A stretch of 64,000 nucleotides of DNA from Antrihabitans stalagmiti (GCF_016482825.1 NZ_JAEMNV010000002.1:124001-188000), one strand, 5' to 3'. Shown: positions 1-8,398, counted from the first letter of the stretch. Program-made: numbers and translations. The notes: generated from the sequence alone by a model not told the origin.

Positions 1-338
1 TCGTCGATCGCTTGGGCCATTTCCTGACCGAAGAGGTGCTCGAATTGCTGGCAACCGGGGCACATCGCGTCTTCGAACAGATCGACCGTGACAGCAGCGT
101 CGGGACGTCCGAGACGCACTGCACCCTGGTCTTGGATCTGGACCTGCACCGCGGCATTGTTGACGGTGCCGTAGCCCTCGTTGCGCGGCTTGTCGCGATT
201 GTTCTGCCAGATCACGCCGCCGATCACGACAATCGCGATCACGACGAGCGCGATGCCGCCGAGAATGTAGGTCGGCGCGCTCGACGTCGGTTTCGGCGTG
301 TACTTCGAGCTGGCTTTAGCCTTCGGCTTGGCGTTCAC
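1..338 (-). CDS. DsbA-like membrane-anchored thiol:disulfide oxidoreductase (5' part only)
   Basis: This is the N-terminal part of a gene running off the left edge. The reading frame gives a basic, lysine-rich cytoplasmic start, one hydrophobic membrane anchor (about residues 25-45), a linker, and then a thioredoxin-like strand followed by the redox motif CPGC in the context EDAMCPGCQQF, as in the DsbA/thioredoxin_4 family. Known members oxidise or isomerise disulfides in secreted proteins outside the membrane. The GTG start at 338 is chosen because AGAGAAAGTGAAGG lies just upstream and the charged segment and anchor follow it directly. The C-terminal two thirds, including the cis-proline region, lie outside the window, so oxidase versus reductase function cannot be judged. 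Confidence 0.8.
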   Translation of the reverse strand, partial: MNAKPKAKASSKYTPKPTSSAPTYILGGIALVVIAIVVIGGVIWQNNRDKPRNEGYGTVNNAAVQVQIQDQGAVRLGRPDAAVTVDLFEDAMCPGCQQFEHLFGQEMAQAID

Positions 339-453
339 CGGAAGTCCTTCACTTTCTCTCTTCTGCACATCAACGTCCGCCCTACTCTGCCATTTCGGTC
401 TGAGCCGGCACTGAGAATCCCCATCGAGAAGGTTGCGCGTAGATTCAGCGCCT

Positions 454-1185
454 GTGACCGACGCCCCGTCCGCAGACGATTCGTTACCGCACGAGTTCGA
501 CCACAAGCATTCCGACGTCTCAGGTGGGTGGCTGCGCGCCGCTACGTTCGGCGCGATGGACGGCCTTGTCAGCAACACTTCGCTCATTGCCGGTATCGGC
601 GGCGCGGGCGTGGCCTCGCACACCATCGTGCTCGGCGGCGTTGCGGGTTTGGTATCGGGCGCGTTCTCGATGGCGCTCGGTGAATACACCTCAGTCACAA
701 CGCAGAACGAGCAACTCGACGCGGAGGTGTCGGTCGAGAAGAACGCATTGCGCAGGCACCCCGATGCCGAGCTCGCCGAATTGGTCGACATGTTCGTCGG
801 GATGGGCATGAGCGAGGACACCGCTCGTTCGGCGGCCGCAGAAGTGCACGCCGACCCCGAACGAGCGCTCGATATCCACGTCAGTCAAGAACTCGGCTTG
901 GATCCGAGCGACAAACCGTCACCGTTGGTCGCAGCGGGATCGTCGTTCGCGATGTTTTCGATCGGCGCGGTGTTTCCGCTACTCCCCTATTTGCTCGGCT
1001 TCGCCTCGCTCACAGCGGGACTCGTTGTCGGCGGCATAGGCCTGATACTCGCAGGCGCACTCGCTGCGCGCTTCACCGCACAGTCGACGATACGAGGGGC
1101 GTTGCGGCAGTTGCTGTTCGGCGCAATCGCCATCGGCGCAACCTACGCTATCGGCTCACTTATCGGAATCGGCATCCCCGGCTGA
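454..1185 (+). CDS. VIT1/CCC1-family iron/manganese transporter
   Basis: The 243-residue protein has the VIT1/CCC1 layout: two N-terminal membrane helices containing FGAMDGLVSNTSLIAGIGGA, the conserved SGAFSMALGEYTSVTTQNE segment, a charged cytoplasmic metal-binding region (about residues 90-160) and three C-terminal helices. Family members move Fe2+ or Mn2+ out of the cytosol by proton exchange. The GTG at 454 follows TAGATT (440-445) by 8 nt with no ribosome-binding site, which suggests a leaderless message. A TTG at 433 would add seven residues but sits directly on a purine run. The 3' end overlaps the convergent MFS gene by 30 bases. The actual metal is not determined by sequence. Confidence 0.88.
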   Translation: MTDAPSADDSLPHEFDHKHSDVSGGWLRAATFGAMDGLVSNTSLIAGIGGAGVASHTIVLGGVAGLVSGAFSMALGEYTSVTTQNEQLDAEVSVEKNALRRHPDAELAELVDMFVGMGMSEDTARSAAAEVHADPERALDIHVSQELGLDPSDKPSPLVAAGSSFAMFSIGAVFPLLPYLLGFASLTAGLVVGGIGLILAGALAARFTAQSTIRGALRQLLFGAIAIGATYAIGSLIGIGIPG

Positions 1186-2448
1186 CCCTTTCGAGGACTT
1201 GGCGACAACTCTCGACGACGTCTCCGGCGACACCGACCAGAACAGGGCCGCCGCAAGCATCAACGCGCCCGTCACCGCGAATGCGACCTGATACGACAGC
1301 ACCTCGGCCAACAGACCCGCAACGATCGGTCCGACGACAACGCCGACGTCGGTGACCATTTGGACGGCGGCGAGCACCGGTCCGCCTCTCACCTTCGATC
1401 CGATGATGTCGGCGATCGCGGCCTGCTGCGACGGCAGCGTGAGTCCGACTCCGACACCGGCGACGAAACCCGTCAGCAGAAACACCCAGATCGATTCCGA
1501 GACACCCATTCCGATGGTTGCACTGCCGCTGATCATCGAGCCGAGGACGAGGAAGGGCTTGCGTCCGTAGCGGTCCGACAACCGACCCGCCGGAATGAGA
1601 ACCAACGCATCGCCAACCGCGAACGCCGTCAAAGCAAACCCGGCGATCTTCACGTCCCGATGCAACGCCTCGACGACGAACAGCGGAATGACGGCGAAGC
1701 GAACGCCCATCACCGCCCAACCCTGAACGAAGCTGGCCCACAACGCGGCCCGGTACGCGACCTTCGCCAACCCGTCCCGCAGCGTCATCGTCGGAGCATC
1801 TGCAGCGGCCGCAGGAGTCGCAAGCGTGGAATCGCGCAGCGCGAAGTAGACGACCGCCGCGGCGATCAGCAACGCGACCGAATAGATCGCGAACGGGACG
1901 CGTAAACCGAAGCCGAGCAACGCACTACCGACCAACGGACCCGAGATGGCGCCGAACAGAAAGCTCGTCGCATACAGCCCGGATACTCGTCCGCGCATGT
2001 GCGGCGGCGAGATTCGGATGACCAACCCGAGCGACGAAATCGTGAACATCGTCGAGCCGATGCCGCCGAAAGAGCGGAATACAAGCAGCTGCCAGTACTC
2101 CTGCGCGAACGCGCATGCGCCGGTGGACACGGCAACGACGAGAAGACCGATCAGATAGATCGGCCGTTCGCCACGTCGTTGCACCAGTCGCCCGCTCGCA
2201 GGGGCAAAGATCAAGCGCATCAAGGCGAATGCGCTGATGATCCCCGACGCAGCCGCCGGACCGACGCCGAAGCTGCGCGCATACTCCGGCAGTGCCGGTG
2301 CGACGATGCCGAATCCGAGCGCGATGACGAAGCTGGCGGTGACGATCACCCAGATCTCGGCGGGCAGCCGCTGCGATCGCGGACCCGCGCCGGCATCGCC
2401 GCCCTGAAACCCTCCAGCCTCGTCCGAAACGGGACCGGGCTCACTCAC
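1156..2448 (-). CDS. MFS multidrug/drug:H+ antiporter-like transporter
   Basis: A protein of about 430 residues with twelve predicted membrane helices in two halves. The conserved loop between helices 2 and 3 appears as GRLVQRRGERP and its repeat in the second half as GRLSDRYGRKP, typical of drug:proton antiporters (DHA1 type). The GTG start at 2448 lies inside the last codons of pgm (8-nt overlap, GTGAGTGA), so translation is probably coupled to pgm. A TTG at 2457 is an alternative start. The C-terminus overlaps the convergent VIT gene. The substrate is unknown. Confidence 0.83.
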   Translation of the reverse strand: MSEPGPVSDEAGGFQGGDAGAGPRSQRLPAEIWVIVTASFVIALGFGIVAPALPEYARSFGVGPAAASGIISAFALMRLIFAPASGRLVQRRGERPIYLIGLLVVAVSTGACAFAQEYWQLLVFRSFGGIGSTMFTISSLGLVIRISPPHMRGRVSGLYATSFLFGAISGPLVGSALLGFGLRVPFAIYSVALLIAAAVVYFALRDSTLATPAAAADAPTMTLRDGLAKVAYRAALWASFVQGWAVMGVRFAVIPLFVVEALHRDVKIAGFALTAFAVGDALVLIPAGRLSDRYGRKPFLVLGSMISGSATIGMGVSESIWVFLLTGFVAGVGVGLTLPSQQAAIADIIGSKVRGGPVLAAVQMVTDVGVVVGPIVAGLLAEVLSYQVAFAVTGALMLAAALFWSVSPETSSRVVAKSSKGSAGDADSDK

Positions 2449-4084
2449 CGGCTGCAAGCGCCTCGGTCACCAATTCCTTTGCGGCATCCTGAACTTGCGC
2501 GAGATGGTCGGGTCCCTTGAACGACTCGGCGTAGATCTTGTACTTGTCCTCGGTTCCGGACGGCCGCGCGGCGAACCATGCGTTCTCCGTCATCACTTTG
2601 ATGCCGCCGATGGCCGCGCCGTTGCCGGGAGCGTGCGAGAGGATCGTGGTGATCTTCTCCCCTGCGAGGTCAGTAGCTTTCACCTGATCCGACGAGAGCT
2701 TCGCGAGTACCGCCTTCTGGTCCCGAGTCGCGGGCGCATCGATGCGTGCGTATGCGGGACTGCCGTAACGCTTTTCGAGCTCGGCATAACGCGACGACGG
2801 GCTTTGGCCCGTGACTGCGGCGATTTCCGAGGCCAGCAGTGCTAGAACGATGCCGTCCTTGTCGGTCGACCACACACCGCCGTCCATACGCAGGAACGAC
2901 GCACCTGCGCTTTCCTCACCGCCGAATGCCAAGCTGCCGTTGAACAATCCGGGTACGAACCATTTGAATCCGACCGGCACCTCGTAGAGACCGCGGCCGA
3001 GCACGGAGACAACTCGGTCGACCATCGACGACGTGACCACGGTCTTGCCGACCTTGCTCAACGCATCCCAGCCGATTCGGTTTGCGATCAGGTAATCGAT
3101 TGCAACCGCGAGGTAGTGGTTCGGGTTCATCAAGCCGCCGTCGGGTGTGACGATGCCGTGCCGATCGGCATCGGCGTCGTTACCCGTCGAGATGTCGTAG
3201 GCATTCTTCGCTGCAATGAGCGACGCCATCGCATTGGGTGACGAGCAGTCCATCCGGATCTGGCCGTCGGTGTCGAGCGTCATGAAGCGGAACGTCGCAT
3301 CGACGGCAGGGTTGACCACCGTCAGATCCAGGTCGTGCCGCTCGCCGATCTCACCCCAGTAGTGCACGCTCGCACCGCCGAGCGGGTCGGCGCCGATGCT
3401 GATTCCAGCGCCACGGATCGCGTCGAGGTTCAGGACGTTGGGCAGATCGTCGATGTAGATGTCGAGGTAGTCGTACTGCTCGACCGCCGTGTCGAGTGCC
3501 TGCGCGAGAGTCACGCGTTGCACTCCTTCGAGACCGTTGAACAACAGCTCGTTCGCGCGCGCAGCAATCGCGTCGGTCGCTGTCGAATCGGCGGGACCGC
3601 CGTGCGGTGCGTTGTACTTGAAGCCACCGTCGCGGGGCGGATTGTGCGACGGCGTGACGACGATGCCGTCGGCCTGCGCCATGGCGCCCGAACTGTTGAA
3701 CCGCAGAATCGCGTGACTCACCGCCGGCGTCGGCGTGTAACCGCCGCGCGAATCGATTGCAACCGTCACGCCGTTCGCTGCGAGCACCTCCAGCGCGGTC
3801 GTCCAGGCCGGCTCCGACAGCGCGTGTGTGTCGCGACCGAGGAACAGCGGTCCGGTGATGTGCTGACTGGCTCGATAGTCGGCGATCGCCTGTGTGATCG
3901 CGAGGATGTGCGCTTCGTTGAATGCACCATCCAAACTCGAGCCTCGATGACCCGAGGTTCCGAATACCACCTGTTGCGCGGGATTCGACGGATCCGGTAC
4001 TCGGCTGTAGAACGCCGTCACCAGGTGCGACAAATCCTCCAGGTCCTCCGGCCGCGCCGGTTGACCGGCTCGATCGTGGGCCAC
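2441..4084 (-). CDS. pgm: Phosphoglucomutase (alpha-D-glucose-specific)
   Basis: The enzyme interconverts glucose 1-phosphate and glucose 6-phosphate, linking glycolysis to glycogen, trehalose and cell-wall sugar nucleotides. The 547 residues match the usual length of the Pgm family. The active-site phosphoserine motif TPSHNP is at residues 144-149, the Mg2+ loop GNDADADRHG near 300, the sugar-binding loop GGEESAGASF near 390, and the phosphate-binding RPSGTEDKYKIY near the C-terminus. A strong GAGGAGAG precedes the GTG start at 4084. The gene order pgm next to two crcB genes is also that of M. tuberculosis (Rv3068c-Rv3070), although the crcB genes there are on the opposite strand. Confidence 0.97.
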   Translation of the reverse strand: MAHDRAGQPARPEDLEDLSHLVTAFYSRVPDPSNPAQQVVFGTSGHRGSSLDGAFNEAHILAITQAIADYRASQHITGPLFLGRDTHALSEPAWTTALEVLAANGVTVAIDSRGGYTPTPAVSHAILRFNSSGAMAQADGIVVTPSHNPPRDGGFKYNAPHGGPADSTATDAIAARANELLFNGLEGVQRVTLAQALDTAVEQYDYLDIYIDDLPNVLNLDAIRGAGISIGADPLGGASVHYWGEIGERHDLDLTVVNPAVDATFRFMTLDTDGQIRMDCSSPNAMASLIAAKNAYDISTGNDADADRHGIVTPDGGLMNPNHYLAVAIDYLIANRIGWDALSKVGKTVVTSSMVDRVVSVLGRGLYEVPVGFKWFVPGLFNGSLAFGGEESAGASFLRMDGGVWSTDKDGIVLALLASEIAAVTGQSPSSRYAELEKRYGSPAYARIDAPATRDQKAVLAKLSSDQVKATDLAGEKITTILSHAPGNGAAIGGIKVMTENAWFAARPSGTEDKYKIYAESFKGPDHLAQVQDAAKELVTEALAAGE

Positions 4085-4136
4085 TATGACTCTCCTCTTC
4101 CGTGGGCGCGTTGCCGCGTACTCGCTCTGTATTCGA

Positions 4137-4499
4137 TCACGTCAGTAGCCATTTCGTCGCCGCGGAACCTGCGATCGCCGCTGCGAGCCCGGCAGCCAGG
4201 CTGACTGTCACATTCGCAAGGGCAAAACGGTAGGCGCGGGCTTCGATCAGCCGCACCGTCTCGTAACCGAAGGTGCTGTAGGTCGTCAGCGCACCACAGA
4301 ATCCTATTCCTGCCAATGCCATCACCGAACTTGTCACGCTCGCTCCGACCAGACCACCGAGGATCGCGCACCCGATCAGATTGACCGTCAACGTTCCCCA
4401 TGGAAACAGGGTGTCACGGCGAGCTTGTACTTCCTTGTCGATCAAATAGCGGACAGGTGCTCCGACCATTGCTCCGACAACAACCAACGCTGCTGTCAT
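4137..4499 (-). CDS. crcB: CrcB/Fluc fluoride channel subunit (second copy)
   Basis: A 120-residue, four-helix protein of the Fluc/CrcB family, which exports fluoride through a dual-topology dimeric channel. Family marks are the R-Y pair after helix 1 (VRYLIDKE), the asparagine in TLTVNLIGC and the TTYSTFGYE stretch lining the pore. Its ATG overlaps the stop codon of the upstream crcB in ATGA, so the two are translated together. Tandem crcB genes in actinobacteria usually encode oppositely oriented subunits of a heterodimer, which is likely here (inference). Confidence 0.93.
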   Translation of the reverse strand: MTAALVVVGAMVGAPVRYLIDKEVQARRDTLFPWGTLTVNLIGCAILGGLVGASVTSSVMALAGIGFCGALTTYSTFGYETVRLIEARAYRFALANVTVSLAAGLAAAIAGSAATKWLLT

Positions 4500-4915
4500 A
4501 CCCGATCACCGCTTTTCGAACCGACCCCGCTGATCGCTCGCGTTGCCGCCATTCCGGCCATGACCGCAGTCACCGCTGCGAGGACCGTGCCGAACAGGTA
4601 CACCAGAGGCAATACGACATCCGCCGTGTCGAACAACGTGTGAACCTCGACTGCATAGGTCGAGAACGTGGTGAAGCCACCGAGAATACCGACTCCGAAG
4701 AACGGGCGGACCAATCGATGAACGGTCCACACTTCGGTGATCAGCACCATCAGCACACCGATCAGCAAACAACCGGTGGTGTTGATCAGCAACGTCGACC
4801 ACGGGATGTGACCGGGGACGGGCGGCAGCAGATGTCCGACGCCGTACCGAGAGACCGCTCCGATTCCACCCCCGACGGCAATCGCTCCGAGGACGGCCAG
4901 ATCCTGCTTCTGCAT
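4496..4915 (-). CDS. crcB: CrcB/Fluc fluoride channel subunit (first copy)
   Basis: A 139-residue Fluc/CrcB protein with GGGIGAVSRYGVG at the end of helix 1, LLINTTGC in helix 2, and GGFTTFSTYAVE in helix 3, all conserved pore features. The ATG at 4915 is preceded by GGAGTAGGAG. An out-of-frame ATG lies 4 nt upstream. Transcribed with the second crcB behind a candidate fluoride riboswitch (4948-5012), so fluoride should induce the pair. The assignment as fluoride exporter rests on the family and on the riboswitch. Confidence 0.94.
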   Translation of the reverse strand: MQKQDLAVLGAIAVGGGIGAVSRYGVGHLLPPVPGHIPWSTLLINTTGCLLIGVLMVLITEVWTVHRLVRPFFGVGILGGFTTFSTYAVEVHTLFDTADVVLPLVYLFGTVLAAVTAVMAGMAATRAISGVGSKSGDRV

Positions 4916-4947
4916 ACATGTACTCCTACTCCACCCGGTAACGCGGG

Positions 4948-5012
4948 CCTACTCGAGTAGGGACCGTTAGCGGCGGGAACCGCGGTTGAAAAACGACGAG
5001 CCCCAACGCCGC
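4948..5012 (-). promoter_or_regulatory. Candidate fluoride (crcB-motif) riboswitch, divergent
   Basis: On the minus strand from 5011, CGGCG TT GGGGCT CGTCG reproduces the first part of the fluoride aptamer with the same spacing as the known Thermotoga RNA. CGGCG can pair with CGTCG (pseudoknot). GGGGCT can pair with GGTCCC (4965-4960). AACC follows, then a GCGG-TTC-CCGC hairpin (4983-4974), and then CGCTAACGGTCCCTAC in place of the usual AGCUGAUGAUGCCUAC. Two ligand-site segments differ: GAUG is GTTG and UGAUG is TAACG. CCTACTC (4961-4955) can pair either with GAGTAGG in the linker (4954-4948) or with the GAGTAGG of the ribosome-binding site (4931-4925), a plausible translational switch. The position directly upstream of crcB supports the call. 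Confidence 0.72.
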
Positions 5013-5053
5013 ACCCGTTTATGTTAGACCGCGCGCGGACCGAAGGCCCAGCC

Positions 5054-5680
5054 TTACAGCAGTCGAAACTGCAAGACCGCAATGACGTCGGAGAGCGCAT
5101 CGGCCAGTACGTGCAATCTTGTCGTCGGCCCCGCAGCCGAGAGCACCTTCTGTCTGTCGGACTCGCCGATCGGCAGGCCGGATGCCAGTGCGAACGAACG
5201 TGGTGTCGGTTCCGATACCAATGGGGGGTCGGCAAATGTCGGCACTGGCGCACCGGATTTCGCAGCGAGATCGTGCCAGCTCGCTTCCAGTTCGTCGGTC
5301 AACTCGCCGACTCGTGCGAGGGCGGCGGCTGGATCCCCGTCCGGCTCGTCGGGCCAGAATTCCACTTCCGCCCGCGGGTAAGGATCGTCGAGCAGCCACC
5401 GGACGATGCGCAATCGCTGCTCACCGACGGCAATGATTCCGAACCGACCATCCGGTAGCTCGACGCAGGACCCGATCAGCGCTGCCGTCCCGACGAGAGC
5501 GCGCTCGTCACCTCCGCCGACTTCACGCCCGCGGGTGATGAGCACGACCCCGAAGCGCGGCTGCGGCGCAGCGAGGCACGCCTGGATCATCGCGACGTAG
5601 CGAGGTTCGAAGATCTGCAGGGGTAGCCGTTCACCAGGTAGTAGCGCGGCCCCGAGGGGAAACATCGGCATGATTTCCAC
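5054..5680 (-). CDS. LON N-terminal (substrate-binding) domain protein
   Basis: The 208-residue protein is a stand-alone Lon N-terminal domain (PF02190): it opens with MPMFPLGAALLPGERLPLQIFEPRY, the family signature, followed by the beta-rich LVGTAALIGSCVELPDGRFGIIAVGEQRLRI region and a helical C-terminus. There is no AAA+ or protease part, so it is not a Lon protease; stand-alone members are thought to bind peptides or assist proteolysis, but their role is unproven. The GTG start lies 7 nt after TATACC (5693-5688) without a ribosome-binding site, suggesting a leaderless transcript. The palindromic repeat at 5723-5768 separates it from the P450 gene. Confidence 0.85.
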   Translation of the reverse strand: MEIMPMFPLGAALLPGERLPLQIFEPRYVAMIQACLAAPQPRFGVVLITRGREVGGGDERALVGTAALIGSCVELPDGRFGIIAVGEQRLRIVRWLLDDPYPRAEVEFWPDEPDGDPAAALARVGELTDELEASWHDLAAKSGAPVPTFADPPLVSEPTPRSFALASGLPIGESDRQKVLSAAGPTTRLHVLADALSDVIAVLQFRLL

Positions 5681-5722
5681 GGGACCAGGTATACCCCGCC
5701 GACGTGGGAGGCGGCTACGCCG

Positions 5723-5768
5723 CTCGTGAGTCCTTTCGGAGGTCCCGCCCTCCGAAAGGACTCACGAG
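5723..5768. repeat. Dispersed hairpin repeat, copy A
   Basis: Perfect 20-bp inverted repeat (arms 5723-5742 and 5749-5768, loop TCCCGC). The arms begin CTCGTGAGTCCTTTCGGAGG. Outside the arms are GCGGCTACGCCG and GCGCGTAGCGCC, which extend the stem imperfectly. The right arm contains the stop codon of the P450 gene. Related copies lie at 19033, 30226, 37426 and 46585. Here it could terminate the UbiB-P450 transcript, though no U-tract follows. Confidence 0.9.
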
Positions 5769-6880
5769 GCGCGTAGCGCCCTGACGTGCAATTCGGTGAG
5801 CGCTCGGAACGTGTTGGATACCCGCCAGCTCGGCTCTTCGTCTGCAAGCTCCAGGTCTGGATGGCGCGCGAACAGCCGAGTCAGCGCCTCCGCGGTCTCC
5901 ATGCGACTCAGCGCAGCACCGAGACAGAAGTGCGGTCCGGAGCCGAATGCCAAGTGACCGTGTGACTTTCGGCCGAGGTCGAGCCGCAGCGGATCGTCGA
6001 ATCGACGCGGGTCCACGTTTGCCCTGTCCAGCTGCAGCAATACGAAACTGCCTGCGGGAATCGTCACTCCGCCGAGTTCGACGTCCTCGAGCGCGGTCCG
6101 GCCTGCCATTTTCACCGGCCCTTCGACACGGAGCAGTTCCTCGACAGCGTTGACCGGATCGTGTGCGAGCTGCCGAACGTGAGCCGGGTTCTGCACCAGC
6201 GCTCTGGTTCCGTTGGCGATCAGATTCGCCGTTGTCTCGTGCCCGGCCGCCAGCAGGAGCAGGCAGGTACCGAGGACCTCGTCGACGGTGATGCCGTCCT
6301 GCGCCAGCAGTGCGCTGATGAAGTCGTCGCCCGGATGTTGTTTGCGGTCGGCGAGTATCGGTGTGAGTTCGAGCATCAGCTCGACCGATGCGTCGACGCT
6401 GGCGACCAGATCCTCTGGCGTAGCGTCGAGTTCGAGCATCTTGACCAGATCGGGGGTCAGATCGGCGAACAGTTCGGCGCCTTCGGCTCCGACGTCGAGC
6501 AACTCGGCGATCACGGCGAGCGGGACGACGTACGCGAATTCGCTGACCAACTCGGCAGATTCGTCGAGACCGTCCAGCGCTGCCTCGACAATCGATGCGA
6601 CCCTCGGCCGGATTCGTTCGATCGACCTCGGCGTGAACACGGGGCCCACGATCCTGCGCAGCCGGGTGTGGTCGGGTGGATCCATGAAAATGAGGGCGGT
6701 CTGCGGCAGATCGCGAATCTCGGCCGGTGCCAATGGGTTACGCCGCGGATCACTGCTCCAACCGGAGCCTCGTAGCACTGCGGAGACCTCGTCGTAGCCG
6801 TCGACGAAGTACACACCGTACTCGTCGTCGTACCGAACCGACTGTCCTGCAATAGACTGTCCTGCAATCGAAGTCGTCAT
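5762..6880 (-). CDS. Cytochrome P450
   Basis: A 372-residue soluble bacterial P450, a little shorter than the usual 400. The I-helix oxygen-activation motif AGHETT is at 212-217, the K-helix ExxR as EELLR at 247-251, and the haem loop FGSGPHFCLGA at 312-322 with Cys319 as axial ligand. Such enzymes hydroxylate hydrophobic substrates using electrons from a ferredoxin; none is encoded nearby. The N-terminus carries a short tandem duplication (SIAGQ twice) from a repeated 15-nt DNA segment. Its ATG overlaps the stop of the UbiB-like gene in ATGA, so the two are coupled. Its 3' end runs into hairpin repeat copy A. The substrate is unknown. Confidence 0.94.
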   Translation of the reverse strand: MTTSIAGQSIAGQSVRYDDEYGVYFVDGYDEVSAVLRGSGWSSDPRRNPLAPAEIRDLPQTALIFMDPPDHTRLRRIVGPVFTPRSIERIRPRVASIVEAALDGLDESAELVSEFAYVVPLAVIAELLDVGAEGAELFADLTPDLVKMLELDATPEDLVASVDASVELMLELTPILADRKQHPGDDFISALLAQDGITVDEVLGTCLLLLAAGHETTANLIANGTRALVQNPAHVRQLAHDPVNAVEELLRVEGPVKMAGRTALEDVELGGVTIPAGSFVLLQLDRANVDPRRFDDPLRLDLGRKSHGHLAFGSGPHFCLGAALSRMETAEALTRLFARHPDLELADEEPSWRVSNTFRALTELHVRALRAS

Positions 6881-8286
6881 CGCTTCGCTCCCCAGTGCGC
6901 AATGTCCAACTCGCCCATGGGCGTCGCCGCCGGACCGTTGTTATCCCATTCCTGCCGGATCGCCTCCCACGGTCCGGTGCATTCGAGCGCTCCGAGCACG
7001 GCGGTGACGCCGAGATCGATACGGGTGAGCATCGTGAAGTCCGGATCGAGCGAGACCTTTCTCAGCACGTGGCCGTACGGGCCGACCGGCGAAAACTTGT
7101 CCTGGACAACGCCTGCCGCGAACGCAGTCGAGTACGTGAACGGCTGCGGACCCGTCAGCATCTCCAGACCACACCTGTAGAAGTCCGCGATCTCGCGTGG
7201 TTCCGGCAGCTCGCCGTCGACGACGATTCCCATGTCGCGAAGGGCGAGGATCAGCGCTGGGACGTCGTCCTCGACGGCCGCGTTCAACGACCTCTTGACG
7301 AGTGTGACCTTGTCCTCGGTGAACCGCTTCACGCAGCCGAAATCGATGAACGTGACGCCGCCGTCGTCGTGAAACAGGTAGTTGCCCGGATGCGGGTCCG
7401 CGTTGAAGAGGCCGATGGTCCGCAGGCTGCCCATAGCGAAGCGAGAGATCGTCTCGCCCCATAGGTCGCGCAGTTCCTGTGGGGCGGTGAGGGCTTCGGC
7501 AAAACGTCGACCTTCGACGAAGTCCATGGTGAGAACTTGGCTTGTGGTCAGCTCCGGTACGACCTCGGGAATTCGGATGAACGGATGACCCCGATAGCCG
7601 TCCACGAATGCGGTCTGATTGGCAGCCTCGACGAGATAGTCGATCTCTTCACCGATGCGTGCGGTGACCTCTTGTGACAGTGCCTTGATGTCGAGTCGCG
7701 CCAGTGCGGGTTGTAGACCTTTCGCCATCTGAAAGAACGTGGCGAGCAGTTCGGTGTTGGCGAGATCGGCGCGAATCGCCTCGTCGACGCCGGGGTACTG
7801 GACCTTGACCGCAACGCGGCGACCGTCGGCCAGGCGCGCGGCGTGGACCTGACCGATCGACGCCGCGCCGACCGGAACGGGATCGAATTCGGCGAACAGC
7901 TCGTCGACGGGCTTGCCCAAGTTCGCTTCGATCACGCCGGCAGCTGTCTCGTATGGCATCGGCGGCGCACTGTCCTGCAGTCGTGCCAGCGCTCGTTGAT
8001 AGACGTTCTGGTTCTCGTCGCCGACGGTCGGGCCGATGGCAGTGAAGGACAGGATTTGGCCCGCTTTCATCAACACGCCCTTGGAGCGTCCCAGGTGGTT
8101 TGCGTAGCGGTCGGCGTCCTTGACCCGGTAGTCCGGTCGGCCGGCTTCGGCGTTCTTACGACGTCGGCGCATCGACTCGACGACAGCCTCCCCCGCGGTT
8201 CGCCCCGCGAGCCCCACGAGTGGCATCGCTCTGGCCACTCGACCGCGCTTCGGTATGTGCGCCCGAGCGTCGTCCGCTGCCGTCAT
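6877..8286 (-). CDS. ABC1/AarF/UbiB-family atypical kinase
   Basis: A 469-residue UbiB-family protein-kinase-like protein. It has the family-specific KxGQ motif as LMKAGQ (residues 72-77), an alanine-rich nucleotide loop PVGAASIGQVHAA (138-150), the lysine in VAVKVQYPG (Lys161), and the catalytic/metal region NADPHPGNYLF followed by FIDFG. Family members act as ATPases that help extract or process lipids such as ubiquinone precursors. The gene starts at ATG 8286, is translationally coupled to the P450, and shares a symmetric promoter region with the divergent TetR gene at 8399. The coupling suggests that the pair handles a lipid-like substrate (inference). Confidence 0.93.
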   Translation of the reverse strand: MTAADDARAHIPKRGRVARAMPLVGLAGRTAGEAVVESMRRRRKNAEAGRPDYRVKDADRYANHLGRSKGVLMKAGQILSFTAIGPTVGDENQNVYQRALARLQDSAPPMPYETAAGVIEANLGKPVDELFAEFDPVPVGAASIGQVHAARLADGRRVAVKVQYPGVDEAIRADLANTELLATFFQMAKGLQPALARLDIKALSQEVTARIGEEIDYLVEAANQTAFVDGYRGHPFIRIPEVVPELTTSQVLTMDFVEGRRFAEALTAPQELRDLWGETISRFAMGSLRTIGLFNADPHPGNYLFHDDGGVTFIDFGCVKRFTEDKVTLVKRSLNAAVEDDVPALILALRDMGIVVDGELPEPREIADFYRCGLEMLTGPQPFTYSTAFAAGVVQDKFSPVGPYGHVLRKVSLDPDFTMLTRIDLGVTAVLGALECTGPWEAIRQEWDNNGPAATPMGELDIAHWGAKR

Positions 8287-8328
8287 CGTTCGTCCTCCAC
8301 CTCACCGTACGAACCCACTTGCTGTTCC

Positions 8329-8394
8329 TCAGTGAACACTTAAGCCGCGAGGGTGTCAACAAGTTGACGCTTTGTAAATTTCAGCGTTCACTTA
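8329..8394. promoter_or_regulatory. Symmetric divergent promoters with paired TetR-type operators
   Basis: Two near-identical sites in opposite orientation, TCAGTGAACACTTA (8329-8342) and, on the minus strand, TAAGTGAACGCTGA (8394-8381), flank the palindrome GTCAAC-AA-GTTGAC (8355-8368). The palindrome supplies a -35 to each side (TTGACG 8364-8369 rightward, TTGACA 8359-8354 leftward). Exactly 17 nt from each lies TTCACT as the -10 (8387-8392 and 8336-8331). The operators cover both -10 boxes, so the TetR product probably represses itself and the UbiB-P450 operon. Confidence 0.7.
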
Positions 8395-8398
8395 GGTC

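Noticed and set aside
12-683. 223-codon rightward ORF over the left edge
   Set aside because: It is antisense to the DsbA-like gene (clear CPGC motif and membrane anchor on the minus strand) and then overlaps the VIT gene out of frame; its sequence is arginine-rich shadow translation.
3335-4204. 289-codon rightward ORF within pgm
   Set aside because: Antisense shadow of phosphoglucomutase, which has every family motif on the other strand.
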